A stretch of DNA of 64,000 nt from Paenibacillus aestuarii (GCF_027789125.1 NZ_JAQFVF010000018.1:124001-188000); one strand, 5' to 3'; positions 54,176 through 62,549 are shown, counted from the stretch's first letter. The notes: generated by a model from the letters alone, not told the origin. Translations and numbers: made by a program.

Positions 54176-55138
54176 ATGAAGATGAAGCTTCGATGTGCAA
54201 TATTGGACGATTACCAGCAAGTGGCGCTGACCGCCGCTGACTGGTCGCAAATGATGGACAAGGTAGAGGTCAAAAGCATCGAGCGGCATATCGATCAGCA
54301 GGATGAGTTGGTCGAGCAGATCGCCGACTGTGAGATTGTCGTCATTATGCGGGAACGTACGCCGTTTCGTGCGGATCTGCTGGCACGGCTTCCGCGCTTG
54401 AAGCTGCTGATCACGACAGGCATGCGCAATGCGTCCGTCGATATGGCTGCGGCTGCAGCGCAGGGCATCACCGTGTGCGGCACGGGAGGCGCAGGCAACG
54501 CCACGGCTGAACTCACGTGGGCGTTGATTTTGGGGCTTGCCCGCAATATCGTGCAGGAGCATAACGCCATCCGCAGCGGTGGATGGCAGAGCACGATCGG
54601 CACGGATTTGTACGGCAAGACGCTTGGCGTGCTTGGGCTTGGCAAATTGGGCAGCAAGATTGCCAAGTTCGGGCAGGCGTTCGGCATGGACGTTATGGCG
54701 TGGAGCCAAAATTTAACGCAGGAGCGGGCCGACGAGGCAGGCGTGCGATTAGCAGCTTCGAAGGAAGAGCTGCTGGCGAACAGTGACTTCGTATCCATTC
54801 ATCTGGTTTTGAGCGATCGCACAAGAGGGCTGATTCGTGCGGAGGATCTCAAACGGATGCGTTCTACGGCGTATTTGATCAATACGTCACGCGCGCCGAT
54901 CGTGGATCAGGCTGCCCTTGCGGAGGCTTTGCGCAGCGGCTGGATCGCCGGCGCAGCGGTCGACGTGTTCGAGGTAGAGCCGCTGCCGCAGCACGATATG
55001 TACCGCTCCTTGCCGAATCTTCTGGCCACGCCGCATATCGGCTATGTTTCGCAAGCCAATTATGAAGCTTTTTATCGCGACGTGGTCGAAGATATTGAAG
55101 CTTATTTATCCGGATCGCCGGTTCGCACGCTCGTATAG
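54176..55138 (+). CDS. D-2-hydroxyacid dehydrogenase family protein
   Basis: 320 residues, NAD-dependent. Rossmann motif LGVLGLGKLGSKIAKF, catalytic Arg in INTSRAPIVD, Glu in VFEVEPLP and His in ATPHIGYV; the substrate part contains LLITTGMRNASVDM and GTGGAGNATAELTWAL. It belongs to the D-3-phosphoglycerate/hydroxypyruvate reductase-like superfamily; exact substrate uncertain. Strong GAAGGAGG before ATG 54176 (ATG 54182 also possible). Confidence 0.88.
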   Translation: MKMKLRCAILDDYQQVALTAADWSQMMDKVEVKSIERHIDQQDELVEQIADCEIVVIMRERTPFRADLLARLPRLKLLITTGMRNASVDMAAAAAQGITVCGTGGAGNATAELTWALILGLARNIVQEHNAIRSGGWQSTIGTDLYGKTLGVLGLGKLGSKIAKFGQAFGMDVMAWSQNLTQERADEAGVRLAASKEELLANSDFVSIHLVLSDRTRGLIRAEDLKRMRSTAYLINTSRAPIVDQAALAEALRSGWIAGAAVDVFEVEPLPQHDMYRSLPNLLATPHIGYVSQANYEAFYRDVVEDIEAYLSGSPVRTLV

Positions 55139-55231
55139 AGGCATCCGCCTTTAAGCGAATCGCGGCAACAAGGCTGCCCTTCAGTATTCAGCGGCAGCCT
55201 TGACTAATCATTGACAAGTGGAGAATATTGC

Positions 55232-56395
55232 ATGTTTTTTCGATTAATGTACCATGTCGTTCTTCCCCTATACGTAGGGTTCATTTTGCTGTCTACAATT
55301 TCCCTTGGGAAAGATCTAAATCATGTACTGCTTATTATAGCGGGAGTAACTTTTATTGGAAGTATTCTGATCGAGCCCAAATTTCCCCGATACCTAGCAC
55401 TATTTTCAACTTTACAAGTAACCTTGTTAGTCTTTTTACACTGGTTCAGCCAATTGAACTGGTGTTATTCGCTGTATATCATCCTGTTAAGCAAATTATT
55501 GTTCCAGCATACGCTTAAAGTCATGAAAGCCACATTCCTGGGCTTTGTTGTCATTACCCTTTATACAATGATCCGGCTATCTTATACGCCATCGCATTTA
55601 TCCAGTTTCTTTGCCATTGCTTCCGACTTTTTGACTTCGCTAGCCGTGGTGTTGATCATTCAATACATAGTCGAGATGGAGCAGCAGAAGAACCGGTTAA
55701 AAGAAGAGAAGCTTCGTGACGAAATGAGATTTGAGAATGAAAAAATGAAACTGCTCGGCGAGCTGGCTGCCGGTCTTGCCCATGAGATCCGCAACCCGTT
55801 AGCCATTATCCAAGGATTTCTTCAGCATTCCAAAACACGGAGCTTCAACATTGAGCCTTGGTATGAACTGATTTACGGCGAAGTTGAAAGAATGAATAGC
55901 CTGACCGTAGAATTCCTGCAATTTGCCAAACCGAATCCATCGGCCTTTGACTTGATTCAAGTTCATCATTGCTTAGAGAAAGTACGTCTCTTAACGGAGA
56001 CGAAGTCGATACATCTCGGCCATCGCATGATATACACCGAGTTCAATGAAAACTTATTTTGCCGGATGGATCTGGATAAAATGCTGCAAGTGCTCGTCAA
56101 CATGATCAATAATGCGCTCGAAGCTATGGATAACAAAGGCACAGTGACGGTGAAGCTATCGAAAGATACACAGGATGCTGTCATTGAGATTCAAGATACG
56201 GGGCGGGGAATCCATGACAAAGATCTTCAAGACATTTTTCATCCATTTTTTACCACGAAAACAAATGGCACCGGTTTAGGGTTATCCATTTGCCAAAAAA
56301 TCGTCCAAGATCACGGGGGGACCATTCAAGTGAAGAGCAAGCTGCAGCAGGGGACTACTTTTACGATCAGACTGCCACTCGGCGACGTTGCCTAA
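55232..56395 (+). CDS. KinB-like membrane histidine kinase
   Basis: 387 residues from ATG 55232 with GGAG eight bases upstream. Six hydrophobic segments in the first ~165 residues and no large extracellular domain, as in KinB. Then coiled coil, H-box GLAHEIRNPLAIIQGFLQ, N-box MINNALEAMD, G1 DTGRGIHD, F-box DIFHPFFTTKTNGTGLGLSI (G2). The H-box type belongs to the sporulation/phosphorelay kinases. No regulator adjacent. A GNAT gene follows at 15 bases. Confidence 0.88.
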   Translation: MFFRLMYHVVLPLYVGFILLSTISLGKDLNHVLLIIAGVTFIGSILIEPKFPRYLALFSTLQVTLLVFLHWFSQLNWCYSLYIILLSKLLFQHTLKVMKATFLGFVVITLYTMIRLSYTPSHLSSFFAIASDFLTSLAVVLIIQYIVEMEQQKNRLKEEKLRDEMRFENEKMKLLGELAAGLAHEIRNPLAIIQGFLQHSKTRSFNIEPWYELIYGEVERMNSLTVEFLQFAKPNPSAFDLIQVHHCLEKVRLLTETKSIHLGHRMIYTEFNENLFCRMDLDKMLQVLVNMINNALEAMDNKGTVTVKLSKDTQDAVIEIQDTGRGIHDKDLQDIFHPFFTTKTNGTGLGLSICQKIVQDHGGTIQVKSKLQQGTTFTIRLPLGDVA

Positions 56396-56410
56396 AGGAG
56401 TGATGAGGAA

Positions 56411-56803
56411 ATGGAGCATGAAATGATGATCAACTTGCCCATTCAGCCTGATGAAGTCCCGGCTTTGAGAGAACGGGTAGGATGGGAGGGGCGGCACTCG
56501 GATTATCCTGTTTTATTTGAGCGCTGTAATTTTTGGGCGGGGATCAGAGACGCAAACAAAGCGCTTATTGCCTTCGGGTATATAGCCGGAATGGGCTTGC
56601 AGCATGGCTACATGGAAGATATCATTGTCCATCCCGACTATCAGCGACAGGGAATCGGGCAAGCTTTGGTCAAGAAATTACTCGAAGAAGCCGAACGAAC
56701 GGGGATTGAGATTGTAACACTGACATATGCTTCAAAGCATGAAGCGTTTTATACGGATTGTGGATTCACAGCATGTCCTGGGGGCATATGGCGGAGGCGA
56801 TAA
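56411..56803 (+). CDS. GNAT-family acetyltransferase
   Basis: 130 residues. Acetyl-CoA pyrophosphate loop HPDYQRQGIGQALVKKLLEEA (R/Q-x-x-G-x-G/A), preceded by strand MEDIIV and followed by KHEAFYTDCGFTACPGG. ATG 56411 lies behind AAAGGAG, 15 bases after the kinase stop, so the two may be co-transcribed. Substrate unknown. An imperfect hairpin follows the stop. Confidence 0.85.
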   Translation: MEHEMMINLPIQPDEVPALRERVGWEGRHSDYPVLFERCNFWAGIRDANKALIAFGYIAGMGLQHGYMEDIIVHPDYQRQGIGQALVKKLLEEAERTGIEIVTLTYASKHEAFYTDCGFTACPGGIWRRR

Positions 56804-56810
56804 GCAAAAA

Positions 56811-56844
56811 GCGGTAATAGAACGACCAACCGTTCCGTTACCGC
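56811..56844 (+). terminator. Stem-loop after GNAT gene
   Basis: GCGGTAA-N2-GAACG pairs with CGTTC-N2-TTACCGC around a six-base loop, then CAATTTGCGTTTTATTTT; the T-run is interrupted. Confidence 0.5.
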
Positions 56845-56873
56845 CAATTTGCGTTTTATTTTGACTGTGAAAC

Positions 56874-57092
56874 TTGATGCAGGTCGATCCTGGCGACCCC
56901 GTAGAGGTTAACATCTGGGAAGCGTATATACGCACGGCTGTAACGCATGCCGAACAGGATGTTTCGCTTGTGGAGCTGGAACGTGCCGCTTTTTATGAGC
57001 GCTGCCGGAACGCTTATGCCGTCGTGGCTACGGGTGAAAGCGCCTTGTATGCGAACCTGATCATTCGGAAGGGCGTTGTGGCGGCGGGGTGA
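56874..57092 (+). pseudogene. FucU/RbsD-type mutarotase remnant
   Basis: 72 codons matching only the C-terminal half of a FucU-type sugar mutarotase (about 140 residues): PGDPVEVNIWEAYI, ELERAAFYERCRNAYAVVATGESALYANLIIRKG, where the closing A-x-YANLxxRKG is diagnostic. The N-terminal half with the catalytic His is absent: upstream there is the GNAT terminator. It was truncated, probably by the rearrangement that brought the GNAT gene here. No credible ribosome-binding site. Confidence 0.75.
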
Positions 57093-57210
57093 TCTCCGCC
57101 TTGCGGCGCCGTTAGTGTCCAGCAGCCAAGCTCCCCTGGTTTTCCTTCATCTATCGATAATGCTATACTGAGCGGAGAACTGATTATTTGTTAAAGTGAG
57201 GAATGATTGG

Positions 57211-57858
57211 ATGCTCAAAGCCGTGCTTTTCGATATGGATGGCGTCATTATTGATAGCGAGCCGCTGCATTATCAAGCCGAAAACCTGTTAATTAAGACA
57301 TTTGGATTTGAAATGACTGTAGCAGATCTCGAGGTTTATGTGGGCATGAGAGACCCGGATATGCTGACCCAGATTATTAAGGACTATAATCTGCAAGTTT
57401 CGATGCCAGATATGCTGAGCAGGCTGCAAAATCAAAAGCTTTCTCTGCTGAAAGAAGCCGATGCTTACGCCATCGATGGTATCGTGGACTTGATACAAGC
57501 AATTTCAGAGCAACATATTCAGATCGGTCTCGCTTCGTCGTCATCCCGTATTTTTATTGAAGCCGTGTTGGATAAGCTGGGTATTGCTTCTCATTTTCAT
57601 TGCATGATTAGTGGGTATGAAGTGGAGAGAGGCAAGCCGGATCCGGATATTTTCTTGAAAGCTGCCAGCCTGCTCGGCGTCTCCCCCGAAGATTGCTTGG
57701 TGATTGAGGATTCAGGCCATGGCGTGAGGGCAGCGAAAGCTGCAGGCATGAAGTGTATTGGCTATCGGAACCCGAATTCCGGCAATCAGGACTTATCTAA
57801 AGCCGATCGAATCGTTCATTCGATTAGGGATATTCATTTGAAAGATTGGATGGAATAA
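57211..57858 (+). CDS. HAD-family phosphatase/phosphoglucomutase-like
   Basis: 215 residues, HAD subfamily I with a helical cap: motif I FDMDGVIIDSEPLH (nucleophile Asp and acid Asp), motif II in IGLASSSSR, motif III Lys in ERGKPDPDIFL, motif IV CLVIEDSGHGVRAAKAAG. Closest to beta-phosphoglucomutase and general sugar-phosphatases of the CbbY/PgmB type. ATG 57211 follows GAGGA. It lies between two gene remnants, so its own operon partners may have been lost. Confidence 0.88.
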   Translation: MLKAVLFDMDGVIIDSEPLHYQAENLLIKTFGFEMTVADLEVYVGMRDPDMLTQIIKDYNLQVSMPDMLSRLQNQKLSLLKEADAYAIDGIVDLIQAISEQHIQIGLASSSSRIFIEAVLDKLGIASHFHCMISGYEVERGKPDPDIFLKAASLLGVSPEDCLVIEDSGHGVRAAKAAGMKCIGYRNPNSGNQDLSKADRIVHSIRDIHLKDWME

Positions 57859-57866
57859 GCGTTTGA

Positions 57867-58219
57867 GTCGATATCGTGATCGACTATTTATGGGGAAAGC
57901 CGGCGGAACTCGTGTTGCTGCCGCTGCTGACCAAGCGATCGGACCGGAGCCGGGCTTTGACCTGGATCCAGATTGGCTCTGTAGCGGGTCCAACGGCTGC
58001 TGTGCCATCCGTAGCGCTGCGCTCGGCCAACTTCCAGCTGCTCGGCAGCGGCCAAGGGTCGGTCACGGCGGCCGGCTATGTTGCGGAGCTTCCAGCGCTC
58101 GTTGACACGATCGCAGCTGCAAGCTGAACGTGGAGCCGGTCACGTATCCGCTTGCTAAAGTGGCGGAAGTTTGGCAAGCAGCATCGCATCAGGGGCAACG
58201 AGTAGTTTTTGTTCCATAA
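57867..58219 (+). pseudogene. Zinc/quinone-type alcohol dehydrogenase remnant
   Basis: Begins nine bases after the HAD stop with VDIVIDYLWGKPAELVLLPLLTKR and continues ALTWIQIGSVAGPTAAVPSVALRSANFQLLGSGQGSVTAAGY in parts, the C-terminal third of a medium-chain (MDR) dehydrogenase or quinone reductase. At about 58117 a one-base loss breaks the frame (GCTGCAAGCTG; GCTGGCAAGCTG would give GKLNVEPV); the final NVEPVTYPL...VVFVP block is in the other frame. N-terminal two thirds missing. Confidence 0.75.
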
Positions 58220-58242
58220 GCGAAGCCAGAGAAGTACAATTC

Positions 58243-58284
58243 AACCACAGTATGAATGTCACCGTTCATATTGTGGTTTTTTTT
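58243..58284 (+). terminator. Rho-independent terminator
   Basis: AACCACA-G-TATGAA pairs with TTCATA-T-TGTGGTT, then eight T. It separates the decayed region from the spore-surface cluster. Confidence 0.88.
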
Positions 58285-58410
58285 GCATCAATGAGCAGTT
58301 AGATAGCTGTCTAGATAAATCTATTGAACTAGGGTATCGCCCTTTTTCTCTCTATATAGTAAACGCCTATTAAAATGTGCGGTATCACTAGAGCAGGCTA
58401 TTATTAGGGA

Positions 58411-58419
58411 CATATACTA
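58411..58419 (+). promoter_or_regulatory. Possible sigma-K/E -10 element
   Basis: CATATACTA fits the CATAnnnTA -10 pattern of mother-cell sigma factors, 83 bases before the collagen-like gene. The -35 side is not clear. Confidence 0.35.
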
Positions 58420-58501
58420 ATATTGCAAACACCCAGATAGACGAATGATCCCCATAAGTAGATGCCTAAGCCTAGCAGATGGAAGGGAGGGGTTAGTAAA
58501 G

Positions 58502-59719
58502 GTGAAGCATTCGAAAGTTTTCATACATCCTACAGCGCGACGTCTAAACATTTTTCATAAACCAGGGGGCTTGCAGCTCGTTTCCAATCTCCAAGCAAGT
58601 GTCCCTGAAGAGAGTTGCCATATATCCCAAAGCAAAAAGCCATACAGCTGCACGAAAACGAAGAAAAAAACGTTACGACTGCGAAAATCAAAGTCGCCTA
58701 GGGTGATTCAAGTTCGCAAACGAAGTACGAAGCGTTTGAAAAGTATTTGCATTGTATGCTGTAATGACCCGTGCCGGTGCCCAAAACATAAGAAAAAGCA
58801 CAAGAAACACGGATGTCCCAAAAAACATAGGACGCACAAACGGTGCATGAATAAGCATAAAAAAATAATCATCAAACGGTGCCACAGGGGAAAGCGTGGA
58901 CACGCAGGACCGTTCGGACCGGAAGGTCCGGCAGGACTCACGGGGCCCGCAGGGCCGGCTGGACCGACGGGCCCTGAAGGGGCGGCTGGGCAGATGGGGC
59001 CGACAGGCCTACAAGGTCCCGCAGGCATGCAAGGTCCCGCAGGATCGCGAGGTCCCGCAGGACTGCCAGGACCTCCAGGACCGGCAGGGCCCCCAGGGCC
59101 TCCAGGACCGTGTGGACCACCGGGACCTCCAGGACCTCCAGGACCTCCAGGACCTCCAGCGCTCCCAGGGCCCCCAGGGCCGCCCAAACCTCCAGGGCCA
59201 CCGAAGCCCCCAGGGCCGCCTCAACATGCAAGATCTTCGTGCAATTGCCTCGATCGCCGTATGCAAGACTTTTTAACTCAATTACAAGGAAAAACAGTGA
59301 AAGAACTGCACACCCTGGATGTTTCCAACGGTAAATATACCAATGTGAGAATCAAAGCTGCCGAGAACTTTATCTTGAATTTTGTGAGCAACGGCGTCGA
59401 TCACTTCGTGCCCATTCATCTCATTGCAGGTGTGGAAATATGGGCAGGGGAATATGACAAAAAATGGATCGAAAGCATAGAGAAATCTGACGATAAGCAA
59501 ACGGATAACTGTGAATCGTCGCCGCTTAAGGGATTTTTCAGCCCATTAGTCGGCAAGTCCCAAGTTGACTTTAATACGCTGGCAGAACAGTTGAATGATG
59601 TCATGAATGCGGCTGTCATCGGACTGAATGAAAGCCTTGTCGTTCTATCTACGCGAGATATCGTATTTGTCGTCGCATTAAGCAGCATTTCTGATGTATC
59701 CAACATAAAGAACAACTAA
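58502..59719 (+). CDS. Collagen-like spore-surface protein
   Basis: 405 residues from GTG 58502, behind GGGAGGGG. Three parts: a very basic Cys/His-rich N-terminal ~130 residues ([22 protein letters not shown] and [14 protein letters not shown]); a collagen region from about residue 133 with 29 uninterrupted G-x-y triplets (58898-59158), rich in GPP and GPA and containing one GPC, then interrupted ALP and KPP triplets; a globular C-terminal ~150 residues with [24 protein letters not shown] and [17 protein letters not shown], similar to modules in the next two proteins. Such proteins form the hair-like or crosslinked spore surface. Own terminator follows. Mother-cell expression is inference from company and promoter. 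Confidence 0.85.
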   Translation: MKHSKVFIHPTARRLNIFHKPGGLQLVSNLQASVPEESCHISQSKKPYSCTKTKKKTLRLRKSKSPRVIQVRKRSTKRLKSICIVCCNDPCRCPKHKKKHKKHGCPKKHRTHKRCMNKHKKIIIKRCHRGKRGHAGPFGPEGPAGLTGPAGPAGPTGPEGAAGQMGPTGLQGPAGMQGPAGSRGPAGLPGPPGPAGPPGPPGPCGPPGPPGPPGPPGPPALPGPPGPPKPPGPPKPPGPPQHARSSCNCLDRRMQDFLTQLQGKTVKELHTLDVSNGKYTNVRIKAAENFILNFVSNGVDHFVPIHLIAGVEIWAGEYDKKWIESIEKSDDKQTDNCESSPLKGFFSPLVGKSQVDFNTLAEQLNDVMNAAVIGLNESLVVLSTRDIVFVVALSSISDVSNIKNN

Positions 59720-59731
59720 TGGAATTCCCTT

Positions 59732-59798
59732 CCGGTCACCAATATTGATCCGTTAAACGCTAAGTTTTGACGTGGATCAGGTGAACGGGAGGTTTTTT
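59732..59798 (+). terminator. Rho-independent terminator
   Basis: CCGGTCACC/GGTGAACGG outer stem and TGATCC/GGATCA inner stem, then six T. It ends the collagen-like transcript before cotB-like gene. Confidence 0.8.
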
Positions 59799-59942
59799 GT
59801 ATATATGACCTTACCGTACAAATGGCTTGTAGTGATAATCGTGGAAATATGGAGAGAGGGGGTTATCCGTTTAGTACAAACCATTGCCAGGTACGTACTA
59901 TATTTATGCAAGAACCAAATCAATAGCTGGAGGGAAAATAAC

Positions 59943-60443
59943 ATGGCGTTTGATTATTCGACACTGGTAGGAAAACAAGTAAGATTGGATCGCGGAGGCC
60001 CAGAGTCTCGTCTTGGTCGTGTGGTTGCGGTGGGTACGGATTATGTCGTTCTTTTGAGCGAGAAAGATGGATTGCTTTACTACAACACCCAGCATGTAAA
60101 AAGCATGACACTGAATACGAAAGATGCCGTGGAAGCCTATGAATCCAACGTTGCTCAACCTCAGCCTATGACTCTGAAAATCATGGAAGGCGAAAATTTT
60201 GCCGCTTTGCTGCTAGGCATGAAAAATCTGTGGTGCCAAGTCAACCGAGGAGGCCATGAGAGTGTTCAGGGCGTACTCTCTGAAGTAAATGATGGTCATA
60301 TCACAATGGTTGTCAATCATGAATTAGTTACTATCTTTACTTATCATATCAAGAGCATTTCCTATGGCGTTAAAAATGAGAATCAAAATCAAAATCAAGA
60401 AGAGAAAAAAGAACAAAAGCAGGATAACAACCAGAAGAAATAA
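59943..60443 (+). CDS. cotB: CotB-like spore coat protein
   Basis: 166 residues from ATG 59943 behind GGAGGG (an earlier in-frame stretch from 59772 overlaps the terminator). Two copies of the CotB repeat: LVGKQVRLDRGGPESRLGRVVAVGTDYVVLLSEKDGLLYYNTQHVKSM and VNRGGHESVQGVLSEVNDGHITMVVNHELVTIFTYHIKSIS, in short blocks matching Bacillus CotB (RGGPES, HIKSIS). The charged tail (QEEKKEQKQDNNQKK) replaces the Ser-rich tail of CotB. A coat protein of the outer layer, predicted; no enzymatic role. Confidence 0.85.
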   Translation: MAFDYSTLVGKQVRLDRGGPESRLGRVVAVGTDYVVLLSEKDGLLYYNTQHVKSMTLNTKDAVEAYESNVAQPQPMTLKIMEGENFAALLLGMKNLWCQVNRGGHESVQGVLSEVNDGHITMVVNHELVTIFTYHIKSISYGVKNENQNQNQEEKKEQKQDNNQKK

Positions 60444-60446
60444 TAC

Positions 60447-60509
60447 GCAATTCCTTGTACGGTATCGTAAGGGAAGGGGGAATTGCTGCAAACTCCCAAT
60501 ATTCCCCCT
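60447..60509 (+). promoter_or_regulatory. Two competing stem-loops
   Basis: GCAATTCC/GGAATTGC (60447-60486) and AGGGGGAAT/ATTCCCCCT (60475-60509) share bases 60479-60483, so only one can form at a time. No T-run follows. It lies between cotB-like and the three-module gene. Confidence 0.45.
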
Positions 60510-60610
60510 GTCCCGATTCTTTGGCACATACTTAGGAAGAAACACCTCAACTCTTGCTTTCTTCGTATAAATGAACGGGCCGGACCACGAAGTGAGAGGA
60601 GGTGAACAAT

Positions 60611-61282
60611 TTGGATCTTTTTCAGAAGCAGCTAGGAGCGGTTATTGATGTTGAATTGCTTGGTGATAAATTTCATACTGGAGTTCTCGTAGATGCGGAG
60701 CATGATATATTGGTCATCTATAATGGAGAACGATATATATATATTCCTACATTCCATGTGTTAAATGTCAGTATGAGCAGCCAGCCAAGTTCAGCTGACT
60801 ACTCCGCTCTTCCTGAAAAGCCAATCAACAATGACAAGCAAATATCATTTAGGAAAATACTGCTGAATGCCAAAGGGATTTTCACAGAGATTTACGTATC
60901 CGGACATCAGCCGATTCATGGTTACGTTACACATGTGATGACGAATTATTTTGAATTTTATTCTCCTGTATTCGGTACGATGTTCATTCCACTGAACCAT
61001 TTGAAATGGCTAACTCCATATAGTGATTACCATACTCCTTACCTGCTGGATAAGAAGTTTTTTCCTGTCAATCCTTCCGCTCTACCATTATCACGCACCT
61101 TTGAGGAGCAATTGAAAAAGTTGGAGGGTAGAATCGTTGTCTTTGACTTGGGAAGAAGCCCGACACGGATTGGCTTATTAAAAGCAATTGACAACACGAT
61201 CCTTCATATGATTACTGCAGAGGGCAAGTCGTTTTATACGAACATTCAACATATCAAAAGTATTCACTCGCCGTCTTTGTAA
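60611..61282 (+). CDS. CotB-related three-module coat protein
   Basis: 223 residues from TTG 60611, placed because AGGAGGTG lies six bases upstream; a GTG three codons earlier sits inside that site. Three repeats of the small CotB/DUF2642-like beta module: GAVIDVELLGDKFHTGVLVDAEHDILVIYNGERYIYIPTFHV; GYVTHVMTNYFEFYSPVFGTMFIPLNHLKWL; and GRIVVFDLGRSPTRIGLLKAIDNTILHMITAEGKSFYTNIQHIKSIHS, each ending in an H-(I/L/V)-x-x-(I/L) strand. Probably a spore coat protein working with the CotB-like and collagen-like neighbours. Confidence 0.7.
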   Translation: MDLFQKQLGAVIDVELLGDKFHTGVLVDAEHDILVIYNGERYIYIPTFHVLNVSMSSQPSSADYSALPEKPINNDKQISFRKILLNAKGIFTEIYVSGHQPIHGYVTHVMTNYFEFYSPVFGTMFIPLNHLKWLTPYSDYHTPYLLDKKFFPVNPSALPLSRTFEEQLKKLEGRIVVFDLGRSPTRIGLLKAIDNTILHMITAEGKSFYTNIQHIKSIHSPSL

Positions 61283-61306
61283 CGGAAATTTAAGGAGGTT
61301 ATTTGC

Positions 61307-62086
61307 ATGCCTGGAAAAAAAGGTCCTGGTCCTGGTCATGGTCCCGGTAAACATGGAAACGAAAATGAAGAACAAAAGAACGAAACGGTAAGTTCTGAAC
61401 AAGGAACAAAGGAAACTAGCAAAACAAACGAAGCGGTGCAAAAGGAAGAAAAAGGCAAGGGCGAAGACAAGAAGGGTAAGGACGGGAAAGGCAAAGAAGA
61501 AAAGGGCAAGGACGAGAAAGGCAACAAAGAAGAAAAGGGTAAGGACGAGAAAGGCAAAGAAGAAAAGGGCAAGGACGGGAAAGGCAAAGAAGAAAAGGGC
61601 AAGGACGGGAAAGGCAAAGAAGAAAAAGGCAAGGACGAGAAAGGCAAAGAAGAAAAGGGCAAGGACGAGAAAGGCAAGGAAGAAAAGGGTAAGGGCGAGA
61701 AAGAAAAAGAAGAAAAGGGCAAGGGCGAGAAAGACAAAGAAGAAAAGGGCAAGGGCGATAAAGGCAAGGAAGAAAAGGGTAAGGGCGAGAAAGACAAAGA
61801 AGAAAAGGGCAAGGGCGAGAAAGATAAGGAAGAAAAGGGTAAGGGCGAGAAAGACAAAGAAGAAAAGGGCAAGGGCGATAAAGGCAAGGAAGAAAAGGGT
61901 AAGGGCGAGAAAGACAAAGAAGAAAAGGGCAAGGATGAGAAAGGCAAAGGCAAGGATGAAAAAGGAAAAGAAGAAAAAGGTAAGGACGAGAAAAAGAAAG
62001 AAGATAAAGGCAAGGAAGATAAAGGTAAAGAAGATAAAGGCAAGGATGAAAAAGGCGGCAAAGACAAAGAGAATAAGAAAAAGTAA
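61307..62086 (+). CDS. Lys/Glu/Gly repeat protein, probable coat protein
   Basis: 259 residues from ATG 61307 with AAGGAGG upstream, 24 bases after the three-module gene. After a GPGPGHGPGKHG start and a short unique part, residues ~48 to 255 are tandem variants of a ten-residue unit EEKGKGEKDK / EEKGKDEKGK, encoded by 30-base DNA repeats. Highly charged, disordered; no cysteine, no aromatic. Similar low-complexity tails occur in spore coat and exosporium proteins. Both opposite-strand frames across it stay open only because of the repeat. Confidence 0.75.
   Translation: MPGKKGPGPGHGPGKHGNENEEQKNETVSSEQGTKETSKTNEAVQKEEKGKGEDKKGKDGKGKEEKGKDEKGNKEEKGKDEKGKEEKGKDGKGKEEKGKDGKGKEEKGKDEKGKEEKGKDEKGKEEKGKGEKEKEEKGKGEKDKEEKGKGDKGKEEKGKGEKDKEEKGKGEKDKEEKGKGEKDKEEKGKGDKGKEEKGKGEKDKEEKGKDEKGKGKDEKGKEEKGKDEKKKEDKGKEDKGKEDKGKDEKGGKDKENKKK
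61450..62050 (+). repeat. 30-base tandem repeat within coding gene
   Basis: About twenty imperfect copies of a 30-base unit of type AAGAAAAGGGCAAGGGCGAG-AAAGACAAAG. Middle copies 61730-61925 are nearly identical, implying recent expansion; copy number may vary between strains and is hard to assemble. Confidence 0.85.
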
Positions 62087-62099
62087 TGGCATCAGGAAG

Positions 62100-62131
62100 A
62101 CCTGCGGCTCATGGGCTGTAGGTTTATTTCT
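62100..62131 (+). terminator. Probable terminator
   Basis: ACCTGCGGC pairs with GCTGTAGGT through two G-U pairs, six-base loop, then TTATTTC. Confidence 0.5.
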
Positions 62132-62187
62132 TGTAAGGTTATTTCTTGGGTGAATGAAATATCATGAAGTTAAAGGGAGTGGTGTAC

Positions 62188-62394
62188 ATGCTCAATCCGC
62201 ACAAACTGTTTCTGTTAACTTTCTCTTTAACTGTGATTTCTTTCATCATGCTTGTTTTCAATTGGATGGTTCACGATAATGCTGTCGCTTCCTATCTCTT
62301 CACTTTGTCAACATTGATTAATGCGAGCTACCTAGCCACAATCTATCGGAAAGAAACAATCCTATTATTGAAAAAAATTTTCCGCAGATCATAA
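62188..62394 (+). CDS. Small two-helix membrane protein
   Basis: 68 residues from ATG 62188, behind AAGGGAG; an ATG eight codons upstream has no such site. Two membrane helices (LFLLTFSLTVISFIMLVFNWMV and YLFTLSTLINASYLATIY) and a basic tail (KKIFRRS). No family recognised. Stands alone after the spore-surface cluster. Confidence 0.55.
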   Translation: MLNPHKLFLLTFSLTVISFIMLVFNWMVHDNAVASYLFTLSTLINASYLATIYRKETILLLKKIFRRS

Positions 62395-62477
62395 GGCTCC
62401 ATGTCAAACAGAGCAATTTTTCCACATAAATGGACAATGGAGTGAAACATGAAATCCCGTTCATTTGATAATTTTAT

Positions 62478-62491
62478 TGTAACCGATTACA
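62478..62491 (+). promoter_or_regulatory. cre (CcpA) site
   Basis: TGTAACCGATTACA matches the catabolite responsive element consensus (WTGNAANCGNWNNCW), a perfect TGTAA-N4-TTACA dyad 59 bases before the lyase start. Confidence 0.7.
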
Positions 62492-62549
62492 AATCATTGA
62501 AATGAATCGGTCATCATAAAGTTCAATCATGGAAAGGGTGCGTATTGAA

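Noticed and set aside
58708..59231. Minus-strand and alternative-frame ORFs over the collagen region
   Set aside because: Gly/Pro repeats lack stops in every frame; composition is a reflection of the GGACC repeats.
61178..62092. Long open frames on the minus strand across the Lys/Glu repeat gene
   Set aside because: They consist only of Leu/Phe/Ala or Ser/Leu/Pro repeats mirrored from the tandem DNA repeat; no ribosome-binding site; the plus-strand frame has start, site and context.
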